DNA from: Hallerella sp963656065
GTDB taxonomy: Bacteria; Fibrobacterota; Fibrobacteria; Fibrobacterales; Fibrobacteraceae
Length of the DNA: 64,000 nt
Assembly: GCA_963656065.1 (NCBI GenBank)
Contig: CAVKGV010000002.1
Span: 62,001-126,000 of the forward strand
Direction of reading: 5' to 3'
The translations under genes and the position numbers were made by a program. The notes beneath the pieces are model-generated. The model was not told the DNA's origin, did no database searches, and was given only the letters and a program-made list of their open reading frames with translations. Shown here one piece after another: positions 8,996 through 17,307 of this stretch (the first letter of the stretch is position 1; the number at the start of each line of letters is the position of its first letter).

Positions 8996-9260
8996 GAGTG
9001 GAGTGTTGAGGGTGGAAAGTGGAATGACGTTGGAAGGGATTCTATCGGCTTTCAGCCTCCAGAATGACGGTGGGCATGAACGCTCTACTGTCATCCTGGA
9101 GCGAAGCAACACGGAGCGATAGGATCCATGTCAGAGCTTAGATCTGAGAGTGGAATGACCGTGGACGGGGATTCTATCGGGTTCTTTGAACCCTCCAGAA
9201 TGACGGAGCACGAAAACGGTTCGCTCAGCAAACAACTCCACTCTCCACATTCCACACTCA
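8996..9260 (+). repeat. inverted-repeat cassette with three internal repeat copies
   Basis: This non-coding stretch fills most of the 398-base gap 8897-9294. Two direct copies of a 50-57 bp unit lie at 9018-9070 and 9151-9207. Both contain GGATTCTATCGG, a small hairpin and CTCCAGAATGACGG. A third, diverged copy at about 9090-9138 is inverted (TCATCCTGGAGCG, then CGATAGGATCC). The outer ends (GAGTGGAGTGTTGAGGGTGG at about 8996, and CACTCTCCACATTCCACACTC ending near 9260) are roughly complementary. The whole block could fold into a long cruciform or RNA hairpin. It resembles REP/MITE-like interspersed repeats with no coding capacity. Confidence 0.7.
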
Positions 9261-9294
9261 AAGTTTAAACGTCCGAAGCTCCAACTACTCTCGT

Positions 9295-10362
9295 CTAATA
9301 GACAAACTGGAAATCCTTGACGATCAACGTCGCATTTTCCTTTCCCTTGAAATAATCGCCTTTCCGGCTGCTCGCAAAGACAACGTTTACATGGGTGATC
9401 GGTTCGTCCGCATTTCCCTGGACAGCGCCTTCCGGCATCGGGTCGCCATTTGCGTGAGAACGCCCATAGATGAACTTTGTTTCGAGCATGCGAAGACCGT
9501 TTTTGTCGGGCTTCGAAATGGAGACGACACCTTCCTTGGACATATCGTCATCGGTCGTCGAGCTGTACCAGGCAACGCCGACAAATCGACGTTTCCCGTC
9601 TTTCCTGTTTTCGAGCGTCGCCATGACCGTGCAGGAATCGCCGAGTCCATCATATTTGAACTTGACGCGAAACGCCTTGGGACGCGCTTCGAACGGAACG
9701 CCCCAGCGAATCAGAGCCTTGCCGTCCTTATCGGTAAACCCGAGAAGCTGCTTGAGACTCATATTGCGGACGATTCTTCCGGTAAAAAGATTCCCGCTCG
9801 CGATAACTCCGACGACTTTTCTTGTCGTAAGCATTGCCGCATAGCTGCCGTCCGCGAGCTTCACTTTTTTCGTGGGCCACTTTTTGCTGCCCGAAGCGGA
9901 AAACGCCGGATTGCCGTTGTCCCAAATATGATGGTTGGACGTCTTCCCGACCATTTCGTCGCAGGTGACATGCCCGAACGTGATAAAACCCGGAACTTCT
10001 TCGCTGTGCCATTCCGAGAAAGAACTGCCGGGGAGCTGGTATCCGCCCTTGATTTTCCAAGTTTCGTCTCCGATTTTGAATGACGCCCAGTTGCGCAGAT
10101 CCATCGTGTCGCGGAGCGAACTTTTCAAAGAATCCCGAAGCGAAACATTTTCGACAACGGCCTGCGAAAGCGGATAGACTCCATTTTTCCCGTAATAGTT
10201 TACCGTGACGAAAATTGTCTTTTGCACTGTATCGATTTTCGCCTTTCCGATTTGTCCGCGAACGTGGAATTTCTGAATTGGATTCTCGGCAAAGCAGAAC
10301 GCTGCGAACAGGAGAATCGCACCAAGCGAACGAGCAATTACTTTGTACGAAAACATTTTCAC
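9295..10362 (-). CDS. secreted PCMD-domain protein
   Basis: A 355-residue exported protein with an N-terminal signal peptide (SLGAILLFAAFCFAE, cleavage near residue 25). The C-terminal two thirds match the putative carbohydrate metabolism domain (PCMD, PF13201). The pattern is a HIWDNGNPAF segment, a Y-A-A-M-L-T-T-R strand, ASGNLFTGRI, GVPFEARPKAFRVKFKY and a DSC-x-V-x-A-x-L strand, ending in a VNVVFASSRKGDYFKG segment close to the usual PCMD end. Such proteins are common at the surface of gut FCB bacteria; the jelly-roll-like fold is thought to bind glycans. Its start overlaps the end of the upstream GT4 gene by ATGA, so the two are co-expressed. Exact ligand unknown. Confidence 0.8.
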   Translation of the reverse strand: MKMFSYKVIARSLGAILLFAAFCFAENPIQKFHVRGQIGKAKIDTVQKTIFVTVNYYGKNGVYPLSQAVVENVSLRDSLKSSLRDTMDLRNWASFKIGDETWKIKGGYQLPGSSFSEWHSEEVPGFITFGHVTCDEMVGKTSNHHIWDNGNPAFSASGSKKWPTKKVKLADGSYAAMLTTRKVVGVIASGNLFTGRIVRNMSLKQLLGFTDKDGKALIRWGVPFEARPKAFRVKFKYDGLGDSCTVMATLENRKDGKRRFVGVAWYSSTTDDDMSKEGVVSISKPDKNGLRMLETKFIYGRSHANGDPMPEGAVQGNADEPITHVNVVFASSRKGDYFKGKENATLIVKDFQFVY

Positions 10363-11474
10363 GATGGACGCCCCGGTTTCAAGTTCCGATAAACTTCTTC
10401 CATCTTGCGGACGGATTCCTTGACGCGGTAACGGTTTCCCTCTTCAATATACCGCTTGCTTATCTCGGACTTTTCTTCGGGATGTTCGATCCAATAGTCC
10501 ATTTTTTGGGCGAGATCGTCAGAATCTCCCGGTTTGAAGAGGGAGCGTTCGTCGAGAGCGAAATGAACCGTCGCGCTTTTCGGCGAATCGGCAATAATCG
10601 GAACGAGTCCGCAGGCAAAGGCTTCCATGCAGGCGATGGCCTCGATTTCCGCGTCGGATGCGTGGACGTAAATGTCCGTGCTGCGGATGATTTTCAAAAG
10701 TTCCCCGGTCGAATAAAATCCGAAAATCGGTTTGCGCGGAAGCCCCTCGGAAAGTCGCTTGTATTTTTCGAGAAGCGGTCCCTGGCCTGCAAATACAAGC
10801 TGGAGCCTGTCCGCATACCTGGATTTCCTGGCGGCTTCGATAATCAGGTCCTGGCGCTTTTCGGGCGAGAGCCTGCCGATCATCAGCACGCGAATGTTTT
10901 CATGGGGAATCGGTTCGCCCGGCGTAAAAGCCGCATCGACGCCGTTGCTGATCACATGCAGATTTGCCTTGTAGCCGTTCGCCCGCAGTTCGCTTGCGAT
11001 GAATTCCGTGGGACAGTGGATGTCGCGGAAACGCTTGTAGAAATAATGGTAGAGAAATTTGTAAAAGAATTTTGCCGCCAGCGCGACTTTTCCGAGTCCG
11101 ATGTTGTAGGTGATGTTTTCCGCTTGAACGTGAAACGCGGCGAGGCACGGGATGTTCATTTCGCGAGCCATCTTTTCAACGGCTCTTGCGAGCGGAAATG
11201 GCAAATAGAAATGGACGACATCAAGCCCGGTCAAAAATTCCCGGATGACTTTTTCGTCGATTTTGGCAAACGTGATTCCCTGCGGGTCGGCAAAGTGCGA
11301 AACAATCGGAATGTTCCACTTCGGAAGGATAAACTTGTCCTTGCCGGGAACGCCCGCGGTGAGCACCCGGACCGTATGACCCTCCGCCCGGAGATTTTCC
11401 ACAAAGCGCCGCGCCGAGGCTGTCGTGCCGTTGTTCAGCGCATCATACGTATCGATAACAAGCCCAATAATCAT
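10359..11474 (-). CDS. GT4-family glycosyltransferase
   Basis: A 371-residue GT-B glycosyltransferase resembling diacylglycerol glucosyltransferases and other GT4 enzymes. The N-terminal domain begins MIIGLVIDTYDALNNGTTAS (nucleotide-free acceptor side). The C-terminal domain has VLMIGRLSPEKRQD and the EX7E-type donor site in AEIEAIACMEAFACG, followed by a short PIIADSP loop. Cytoplasmic or peripheral to the inner membrane. The ATG at 11474 is preferred over a TTG three codons earlier. The stop overlaps the PCMD gene start. It may glycosylate a lipid or cell-surface polymer; the acceptor cannot be told from sequence. Confidence 0.88.
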   Translation of the reverse strand: MIIGLVIDTYDALNNGTTASARRFVENLRAEGHTVRVLTAGVPGKDKFILPKWNIPIVSHFADPQGITFAKIDEKVIREFLTGLDVVHFYLPFPLARAVEKMAREMNIPCLAAFHVQAENITYNIGLGKVALAAKFFYKFLYHYFYKRFRDIHCPTEFIASELRANGYKANLHVISNGVDAAFTPGEPIPHENIRVLMIGRLSPEKRQDLIIEAARKSRYADRLQLVFAGQGPLLEKYKRLSEGLPRKPIFGFYSTGELLKIIRSTDIYVHASDAEIEAIACMEAFACGLVPIIADSPKSATVHFALDERSLFKPGDSDDLAQKMDYWIEHPEEKSEISKRYIEEGNRYRVKESVRKMEEVYRNLKPGRPS

Positions 11475-11508
11475 CGGGGACAATGTAGAAATTATCCATA
11501 CAGGCTTT

Positions 11509-11709
11509 CTAGAAATTGAAATTTATATTGGTCGTTGAACAATAGCCATTCGTTTGAGCTTCTAGAGAAGCCCGGTCTTTACAGTATGATCTGTCATTGT
11601 GTTGATACATACAGTCATTATAGTACAAGTCGAAGGCTTCCCCACAAGTATAGCATCCCGAAAACATCGCCAAACAGAACACCCAACAAAGCAGCCAAAA
11701 GATTTTCAT
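11509..11709 (-). CDS. small cysteine-rich lipoprotein
   Basis: A 66-residue product not assigned to a family. It has a short basic N terminus, a hydrophobic core (FWLLCWVFCLAMF) and a lipobox FSGC, so the mature peptide of about 48 residues would be lipid-anchored. The mature part is rich in Cys, Tyr and Asn (CGEAFDLYYNDC, CKDR, YCST). That spacing suggests disulfides and a periplasmic or surface location. A ribosome-binding site (AAGGA) lies about 8 nt before the ATG, which supports a real gene despite its size. It is upstream of the GT4 on the same strand with 34 bases between. Confidence 0.62.
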   Translation of the reverse strand: MKIFWLLCWVFCLAMFSGCYTCGEAFDLYYNDCMYQHNDRSYCKDRASLEAQTNGYCSTTNINFNF

Positions 11710-11887
11710 CCGATATTCCTTGTGTTAGAGATTTTTCCCCGAGACATACGAACCGCCCGGATAGACCGCCCCCGTCAACGGTAAGAAAAAAAAACGCTTC
11801 GTCAAGGCTTTTGCGCAGATTTTCCAAAAAAGTCCGAATCGTTTTCCAATCTTGGCTGGATTTTTGTCCCGAAGTTTTCAATTATTG

Positions 11888-11894
11888 TATTTTT
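11888..11894 (+). promoter_or_regulatory. TATTTTT promoter box immediately before lptC
   Basis: A TAnnTTT-type box lies only 8 nt before the lptC ATG, with TTTTG about 21 nt further upstream. No Shine-Dalgarno sequence lies between. If this is the -7/-10 element, transcription would start at or within a few bases of the start codon. Confidence 0.35.
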
Positions 11895-11902
11895 AATCCA
11901 AG

Positions 11903-12565
11903 ATGGCACATTTTTTGCTAAGCAGCGCCAATTCATTCTTGCGGACGCTTTCCGGCGCCGGCGTTTTGGCGTTTCTTTTGCTCTCGGCCTGCGAGGAACC
12001 CGAAGCGGATTTGCCATTTGAAAGCGAAGCGGTCGAACGCCCGATGATGCTCTTTACGGACACGACGCTCCTCGACTTTTATGAAAAGGAAAGGCTTTCC
12101 TGGAAAGTGAAAACGGCATATCTCGAACGCTGGGGCGGAACGGAAAAAATATTCGCCAAGCCGATTCTCGTTGATATTTTCGATTCGCTCGGGGAACGCT
12201 CCGCCTTTTTGCGCGCGGATTCGGGAACGCTCGACAGCCGGATGAATTACGTCTATGCCTACGGACATGTCTATGCGATTACCCCCAAAGGAGCCTCGGT
12301 TCGGGCGGATTCCCTCTTGTGGCACAAGAAGGACAATCTGGTCAAGACGGAAAGCTACGTCCGCGTGGTGAGCGAAGACGGCGACGTGCTGCAGGGAAAG
12401 GGCTTCGAGAGCGACGCCAAGATGGAGAATTGGCACATCCTTTCGGACGTGACGGGAATTTTCCAGGATGCCGCCAAGCGTCTCAAGGAAGAAGACGAGA
12501 AGCAGAACGCGGAACACATGGAAAGCCCCGTGCCGCACCTGCCGCCAGTCGGAGGTTCCAGGTGA
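11903..12565 (+). CDS. lptC: LPS export protein LptC
   Basis: A 220-residue lipoprotein-like LptC. It has a hydrophobic N terminus ending in a lipobox (LLSAC, Cys near 30), then the LptC beta-jellyroll. The pattern is YEKERLSWKVKTAYLERW, an A-K-P-x-L-V-D-I-F-D-S-L-G strand, LRADSGTLDSRMNYVYAYG and a VRADSLLWHKKDNLVKT repeat. LptC sits in the inner membrane and passes lipopolysaccharide from the LptBFG transporter to LptA. It is first in the lptC-lptA-lptB-rpoN run, and its stop overlaps the next start (GTGA). It is anchored by a lipid-modified Cys in place of the usual single transmembrane helix, as in many FCB bacteria. Confidence 0.85.
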   Translation: MAHFLLSSANSFLRTLSGAGVLAFLLLSACEEPEADLPFESEAVERPMMLFTDTTLLDFYEKERLSWKVKTAYLERWGGTEKIFAKPILVDIFDSLGERSAFLRADSGTLDSRMNYVYAYGHVYAITPKGASVRADSLLWHKKDNLVKTESYVRVVSEDGDVLQGKGFESDAKMENWHILSDVTGIFQDAAKRLKEEDEKQNAEHMESPVPHLPPVGGSR

Positions 12566-13806
12566 AATTCCGGTCGGCGATTCTCTGGATTTTCCTGTGC
12601 GGGATTTTTTCGCAGGCCTCCGCGCAGACGTCACCGCTCGTGATGCGGCATGCCGACAGTCTCGCTGCAATGCGCAAGGCGGGATTTATCCTTTTGAACG
12701 GGCGGGTCCGCTTCACGCACGATTCCATCGAGTTTCGCACGGGTCGCGCCACATGGAACAAAAATTCGGACCAGGTCGATTGCGAAGGAAACTTCATCTT
12801 TACGCACCCCGAAGGCTATATCAAGGCGAAGAGCGGCAGCTACCAGCGCAAGACGGAAATCGCAACGGCGAAAGGCTCGGTCGAGGCAAAGGATTCCGCG
12901 GGAACATACGCGTTTTTCGGGAACCACCTGGTTTACAACAAGAAGGAAAAAATTTTGACGCTCACCCAAAAGCCTCTCCTGCACCAGTATCAAGTCCAGA
13001 AGGACGGAAAAATCGACACGACATCCGTTCGGGCGGAGTTCATCTCGTTTGACCAAAATGCGGAATTCGCCAAGGCATTCAAAAGCGTCGTCATCACGCA
13101 GGGAGGAATGGTCGTGACCTGCGACTCGGGCTACCTGGACAAAAAGCAGGGCTGGGTTTCGCTCAAGGGAAGCCCAAAATTCACCATGGACGGCTACGAG
13201 CTTACCGGCGACTCCATCTACCTGACGATTGATACGGACAAACGGACGCTCAAAAGCGCGCTGGTCATTCGGAACGCCCACGGAAAACAGCACGAAAAGG
13301 GAAAACGCGGAAAGCCCGATCAATACACGGAGGCGGTGGGAGATACGCTCTACGCAGAATTTGCAGGCGACAAGATCCAAAGCCTCTACGTGAACCTCAA
13401 TGCGCACGGGACATTTTACGAAGCGGACTTTGCCGATTACAAAAACAGCATGGACGGAGGAAGGCTCGACCTGTCCTTTCAAAACGGGAAGCTGCAAGGC
13501 GCTCTTATCTCGGGAGAGGCACAAAGTACGTATTTCCATGTCGGAGAAAAGCAGCGAATCATCGAAGGCAAGAACGAAGCCGCGGGAGACACGATTCGGA
13601 TTGCGTTTGACGAAGGAAAGGTGAAGCACCTCAAGCTCGCGGGAACGAAAACCCTCGCCAGCGGCCGCTACATCGACCTGTCCAAGCAGAACATCCTGCC
13701 CAAAGTTCCCGAAGCCCTTGCCGACTCGTCCAAAGCGATTTCATCGGAACGCCTTCAATCCCCAAAAAGCGCAAAGGTTCCGGCAAAAAAACGGGGTAAA
13801 AAATGA
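12562..13806 (+). CDS. lptA: OstA/LptA-family LPS transport periplasmic protein
   Basis: 414 residues starting at GTG 12562, which overlaps the lptC stop (GTGA) and gives a signal peptide (RSAILWIFLCGIFSQASAQ). The rest is a series of OstA-type beta-jellyroll strands: LNGRVRFTHDSIEF, CEGNFIFTHPEGYIKAKSGSY, ATAKGSVEAKDSAGTY, FISFDQNAEFAKAF and TCDSGYLDKKQGWVSL. At more than 400 residues it is about twice the length of E. coli LptA and is more like the extended OstA proteins of FCB bacteria. It would form the periplasmic bridge carrying LPS from LptC to LptD. A Lys/Arg-rich tail (VPAKKRGKK) overlaps the lptB start. Confidence 0.82.
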   Translation: MKFRSAILWIFLCGIFSQASAQTSPLVMRHADSLAAMRKAGFILLNGRVRFTHDSIEFRTGRATWNKNSDQVDCEGNFIFTHPEGYIKAKSGSYQRKTEIATAKGSVEAKDSAGTYAFFGNHLVYNKKEKILTLTQKPLLHQYQVQKDGKIDTTSVRAEFISFDQNAEFAKAFKSVVITQGGMVVTCDSGYLDKKQGWVSLKGSPKFTMDGYELTGDSIYLTIDTDKRTLKSALVIRNAHGKQHEKGKRGKPDQYTEAVGDTLYAEFAGDKIQSLYVNLNAHGTFYEADFADYKNSMDGGRLDLSFQNGKLQGALISGEAQSTYFHVGEKQRIIEGKNEAAGDTIRIAFDEGKVKHLKLAGTKTLASGRYIDLSKQNILPKVPEALADSSKAISSERLQSPKSAKVPAKKRGKK

Positions 13807-14540
13807 AAAACCTGATCCGGACAATCCGCACCGAAAAAATTTCAAAAATCTACAACGGGCGCAAGGTGGTGAACGAAGCTTCCATCAGCGTCTCGCAGGG
13901 TGAAGTCGTGGGACTTCTCGGCCCGAACGGCGCGGGAAAAACGACCACGTTTTACATGATAGTCGGCATGGTTCGCCCCGATTCCGGTCACATCTTTCTA
14001 GACGACATCGAAATGACCGAGGAACCGATGTTCCGCAGAGCGCGCCTCGGAGTCGGTTACCTGCCGCAAGAGGCTTCCATCTTTCGGAAGATGAGCGTCC
14101 AGGACAACATCATGGCGATTCTCGAAACGCAGGGACTGAAACGCGCCGCGCGCAAAGAACGCCTCGAAGAACTTCTCGAAGAGTTTAAGATTACGCACAT
14201 CCGAAAGACGAAGGCGATGAGCTGCTCGGGCGGAGAACGCCGCAGACTCGAGATTGCGCGTGCGCTAGCAGCAAACCCGGACTTTCTTTTGCTCGACGAA
14301 CCTTTTGCGGGAATCGATCCGATTGCCGTTGCGGATATCCAGTCGGTCATTTCTTCCTTGCGCGACAAGGGAATGGGCGTCCTGATAACGGACCACAACG
14401 TCCGCGAAACGCTTTCGATTACAAACCGCGCCTACATCATGTACAAAAGCCAGGTGCTCACCGAAGGATCGTCGGACTATCTGGCAAACAACGAAGAGGC
14501 GAAACGCATCTACCTCGGGGAATCGTTCCGACTGGATTAA
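13803..14540 (+). CDS. lptB: LPS export ABC transporter ATPase LptB
   Basis: A 245-residue ABC ATPase of the LptB type. Walker A GPNGAGKT is at residues 40-47. The Q-loop follows in GVGYLPQEASIF, the signature is CSGGERRR (near 141, Cys replacing the more usual Leu), Walker B is LLLDEPFAGIDPIA and the switch His lies in ITDHNVRETL. The family-specific DEPFAGIDPIAV stretch separates it from other ABC ATPases. With LptF and LptG (not in this window) it powers LPS extraction from the inner membrane. The ATG overlaps the lptA stop (ATGA), and rpoN follows after 9 bases with a GGAG ribosome-binding site. Confidence 0.95.
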   Translation: MKNLIRTIRTEKISKIYNGRKVVNEASISVSQGEVVGLLGPNGAGKTTTFYMIVGMVRPDSGHIFLDDIEMTEEPMFRRARLGVGYLPQEASIFRKMSVQDNIMAILETQGLKRAARKERLEELLEEFKITHIRKTKAMSCSGGERRRLEIARALAANPDFLLLDEPFAGIDPIAVADIQSVISSLRDKGMGVLITDHNVRETLSITNRAYIMYKSQVLTEGSSDYLANNEEAKRIYLGESFRLD

Positions 14541-14549
14541 GGAGATTTT

Positions 14550-16067
14550 ATGGATTTAGGAATTCAGCTAAAACAAGGCGTGCGGCTTGAACAGAACCTG
14601 TCACCGCAAATGTTGCAGTCCGTCAAAATGCTCCAGATGAACTCGCTCGAACTCGAAACGGCGATTTCCGAAGAGCTCGAAGAGAATCCGCTTCTCGAAG
14701 CAGACGAAGCTCCCGACAGCCGCCTGGAATCCCTAGACGCCCCGACTAAGGAAAGCTCCGGGCGAGACGGAGACGACAACAGCCACGATCTGATGGAACC
14801 CGGAGGAGAAAATTCGATAGACTGGGAAAAGTACATGGAAGACGGATTTCGGAATGCGGAAGCCCCATACAAAGACTTGGGCGGACGGGACTCGGACGAC
14901 GATCTTCGCCCCGAGCCGACGCGCGGTCTCAGCATGCAGGATATTTTGAAGAACCAGCTCCGCGAATGGAAACGTCCTCCGCGAATTGTCAAAATTGTCG
15001 AATATCTCATCGACTGCATCGGGGACGACGGATTTCTCGCTCCGGCGGACAAAAACCTTGTCGCCCAGGAAACGGGCTCCTCCGAAAAAAATCCCGATAT
15101 TCTCGAAGCGGAAGACGTTCTGCAAAAAAAGAAGGATCTCGAAAAAGCGTCATATCCCGTCCAGGAAGCGTTTCACGTTCTCCAGTCGTTTACGCCGCCG
15201 GGAATCGGAGCACGGGACCTTCGCGAATGTCTGCTGATTCAAGCCTACCGGATTCCGGATTTTTCCCCGCTCGCCATCCAAATTCTTGAAAATCATTACG
15301 ACGAACTCAAAGACTTGCGGTATGCGGCAATCGCCAAGGCACTGAACGTCTCCACGGAAGATGTACAGAAAGCCGTGCATGAACTATCCCGCCTTTCCCC
15401 GCATCCCGGAGCGCAGATCAACAATGCGCCCGTCCAGTCGATCGTCCCCGACATGGAAGTTGTCGAAACGCCATCCGGCGAGTTCAAGGTGGTCATGTAC
15501 CGCGACCACATTCCGCATCTGCACATCAACGAGACTTACCGCAAGCTTTTGCAAAGCCCGACCGCGAGCAAGAAGGACAAGGAATACGTCCGCGAAAAAC
15601 TCAATGCGGCCAATTCATTCATCAAGAGCGTCGATAACCGGCACAGCACAATCGAACTGGTGATGAACGCCATCCTTAAAAAGCAGCACGACTTCTTTGC
15701 CAAAGGACCGGAAAATTTAAAGCCGATGATTCTCCAAGACATCGCCGACGAAATTCACCGCGATCCGAGCACCGTCAACCGGGCGACAAACGGCAAATAC
15801 GTCGATACGCCTTACGGCGTCTATGAACTCAAACAATTTTTCAGTTCGGGAGTCGCCCAGGGAGACGGAACGTCTATCGGATCCGCCAAAATTCTCGATT
15901 CCATCAAGGATCTTGTTTCCGGTGAAGATCGCAAAGCCCCGCTCTCCGACCAGGCGATATCCGAAGCGCTCGAAGCCCAAGGGATGAAAGTAGCCCGGCG
16001 AACAGTCGCCAAGTATCGCGAAGAACTCAAGATTCTCCCGGCGCGCCTCCGAAAATCCCTTTCGTAG
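14550..16067 (+). CDS. rpoN: RNA polymerase sigma-54 factor RpoN
   Basis: A 505-residue sigma-54. The N-terminal activator-interaction region is Leu/Gln-rich (LKQGVRLEQNLSPQMLQSVK, then LQMNSLELE). It is followed by an acidic linker (about 55-120), the core-binding region, the HTH (SDQAISEALEAQGMKV) and the diagnostic RpoN box ARRTVAKYREELKI near the C terminus. It directs polymerase to -24/-12 promoters, which require AAA+ enhancer proteins. The position after lptB is the widespread lptC-lptA-lptB-rpoN arrangement. The start is supported by AAGGAG upstream. Confidence 0.96.
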   Translation: MDLGIQLKQGVRLEQNLSPQMLQSVKMLQMNSLELETAISEELEENPLLEADEAPDSRLESLDAPTKESSGRDGDDNSHDLMEPGGENSIDWEKYMEDGFRNAEAPYKDLGGRDSDDDLRPEPTRGLSMQDILKNQLREWKRPPRIVKIVEYLIDCIGDDGFLAPADKNLVAQETGSSEKNPDILEAEDVLQKKKDLEKASYPVQEAFHVLQSFTPPGIGARDLRECLLIQAYRIPDFSPLAIQILENHYDELKDLRYAAIAKALNVSTEDVQKAVHELSRLSPHPGAQINNAPVQSIVPDMEVVETPSGEFKVVMYRDHIPHLHINETYRKLLQSPTASKKDKEYVREKLNAANSFIKSVDNRHSTIELVMNAILKKQHDFFAKGPENLKPMILQDIADEIHRDPSTVNRATNGKYVDTPYGVYELKQFFSSGVAQGDGTSIGSAKILDSIKDLVSGEDRKAPLSDQAISEALEAQGMKVARRTVAKYREELKILPARLRKSLS

Positions 16068-16161
16068 AAACATAGAAACCGTTAAAAATTCACCGTTTTT
16101 CTCCGATTTTCTTGTCAGGACGTTAAAGTCCATAGAACATTTTCAAACAAAGGAAATTTCT

Positions 16162-17157
16162 ATGAAAAGAAAAACGAACGGCCATCCGCACGACAGCTTT
16201 TTCCGGTCCATTTTTTTCAAACCCGAACGCTGCGCCGACTTGCTCCGCTTAGCGGCCTTGCAAAACGAAAGTCTCGCCAAGTTTATCGCAACGATCGACC
16301 TCACAACGCTTTCCGATATATCGGACTCGTTTGCGGATGAAAACGACAAAGGCTGCGCCGATCTGGCGTTTACCGTAAAGCTCAAAGGTTCGGGAAAAAA
16401 CGCAAAACTTCTCGTCGGGATTATCGCCGAACATAAATCCTATCGGGACGACGAAATTTTTCGCCAGCTCATCCGATATTGGCATGGGCTGATGGTGATT
16501 CGGCATGACAACATCCCGACCGTCGCCATTGTCGTGTACAACGGAAAAGAAGCGTGGCATCCCACCGAGACCCCGATATATTCCGACTATCCGGAATATT
16601 ACCACCGGATAGGCTTGCCATTTATCTGCGAATTCATCGATGTCGGACAGGCCCTTACCCAACACGCAATAAAAAACATCGATGCGGAAACAGCCTTTGC
16701 CCTTTTGATAATGAAATACGTTTTCGAACCAGAAGGATTAAAAAACTTGCGCAATGACGCCCACAGGATATTTTTTGAAATTTCCCCAAAGGAAAGGACA
16801 TCCCTTGTCAGAAAAACGATGCTATATTTAACAGCGGTCAAAAGCCCTAAAGACAAGGAGGAATTCATGGATTTTGTGACGCATCGCGACGTATATGGCG
16901 AGCCCAGCCTGTATGAAGTTCTCGAAAAGGAATATGTAGATGCCCATAAAGACGAATGGAAAGCCGAGGGCGTTAAGGAAGGCGTCGAAAAGGGAATGGA
17001 AGAGGGACTCGAAAAGGGCATAGAAAAAGGCATCAGTAAAGGTCTTCGGGAAGGTAAACTTCAAGTCGCCAGATCGATGCTCGCCGACGGGATGCCCCTA
17101 GAAAAAATCGCCAAGTATTCCGGACTTTCTAAAAAGGAAATCCAACAACTGGATTAA
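16162..17157 (+). CDS. Rpn/PD-(D/E)XK family nuclease (transposase_31-like)
   Basis: A 331-residue member of the recombination-promoting nuclease (Rpn, PF04754/PDDEXK) family. The N terminus has PHDSFFRSIFFKPE. The nuclease core shows ADLAFTVK (Asp), VGIIAEHKS (E-x-K) and a QLIRYWHGLM helix. The C-terminal third carries the typical Glu/Gly/Lys repeats (EGVKEGVEKGMEEGLEKG) followed by a small helical end, MLADGMPLEKIAKYSGL. Family members are DNA nucleases with links to recA-independent recombination and to phage defence. The gene sits alone between rpoN and hpf, a place where this cluster normally has no such gene. It contains a strong in-frame internal start (see 16867-17157). Confidence 0.85.
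   Translation: MKRKTNGHPHDSFFRSIFFKPERCADLLRLAALQNESLAKFIATIDLTTLSDISDSFADENDKGCADLAFTVKLKGSGKNAKLLVGIIAEHKSYRDDEIFRQLIRYWHGLMVIRHDNIPTVAIVVYNGKEAWHPTETPIYSDYPEYYHRIGLPFICEFIDVGQALTQHAIKNIDAETAFALLIMKYVFEPEGLKNLRNDAHRIFFEISPKERTSLVRKTMLYLTAVKSPKDKEEFMDFVTHRDVYGEPSLYEVLEKEYVDAHKDEWKAEGVKEGVEKGMEEGLEKGIEKGISKGLREGKLQVARSMLADGMPLEKIAKYSGLSKKEIQQLD
16855..16861 (+). promoter_or_regulatory. internal Shine-Dalgarno site in the Rpn gene
   Basis: AAGGAGG, a full match to the anti-SD, sits 5 nt before an in-frame ATG at 16867 inside the Rpn gene. It is among the strongest ribosome-binding sites noticed in the window and is far better than that of the full-length gene (AAAGGAAAT). It would allow independent translation of the Rpn C-terminal domain. 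Confidence 0.6.
16867..17157 (+). CDS. predicted internal small Rpn protein (C-terminal domain)
   Basis: A 96-residue product beginning at Met236 of the Rpn protein (MDFVTHRDVYGEPSLYE) in the same frame and ending at the same stop. It holds the charged repeat region and the C-terminal helical segment but none of the nuclease residues. Established background: some rpn genes encode an in-frame short form that binds and blocks the toxic full-length nuclease. Here the evidence is only the AAGGAGG at ideal spacing. No convincing promoter inside the gene was found, so the short form may come from the same mRNA. It is listed as a prediction. Confidence 0.5.
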   Translation: MDFVTHRDVYGEPSLYEVLEKEYVDAHKDEWKAEGVKEGVEKGMEEGLEKGIEKGISKGLREGKLQVARSMLADGMPLEKIAKYSGLSKKEIQQLD

Positions 17158-17307
17158 ACGCCAAATCTAGGCGCATATTCCAACCGGGACGGTCAAAAAG
17201 AAAAATTTTTCTTTAAAAACCGTTCTTTTTTGAAAAAGAAAGATGTATATCTTTGGGGAAGGCGAAAGCCTTTAGTATTGTTTCACCCTTTAAATGGAAG
17301 GTTCGTT

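Noticed and set aside
10215..11519. 434-residue open frame antisense to the GT4 gene
   Set aside because: The GT4 has clear motifs and a coupled neighbour on the minus strand; this frame does not.
12319..12561. Upstream extension of the OstA gene
   Set aside because: The extension overlaps lptC out of frame and reads as Arg/Gly-rich noise; GTG 12562 gives a signal peptide and a GTGA overlap.
16805..16828. Promoter inside the Rpn gene (TTGTCA ... TATATT)
   Set aside because: Spacer is only 12 bases, too short for a sigma-70 promoter; the internal start is argued on the SD alone.
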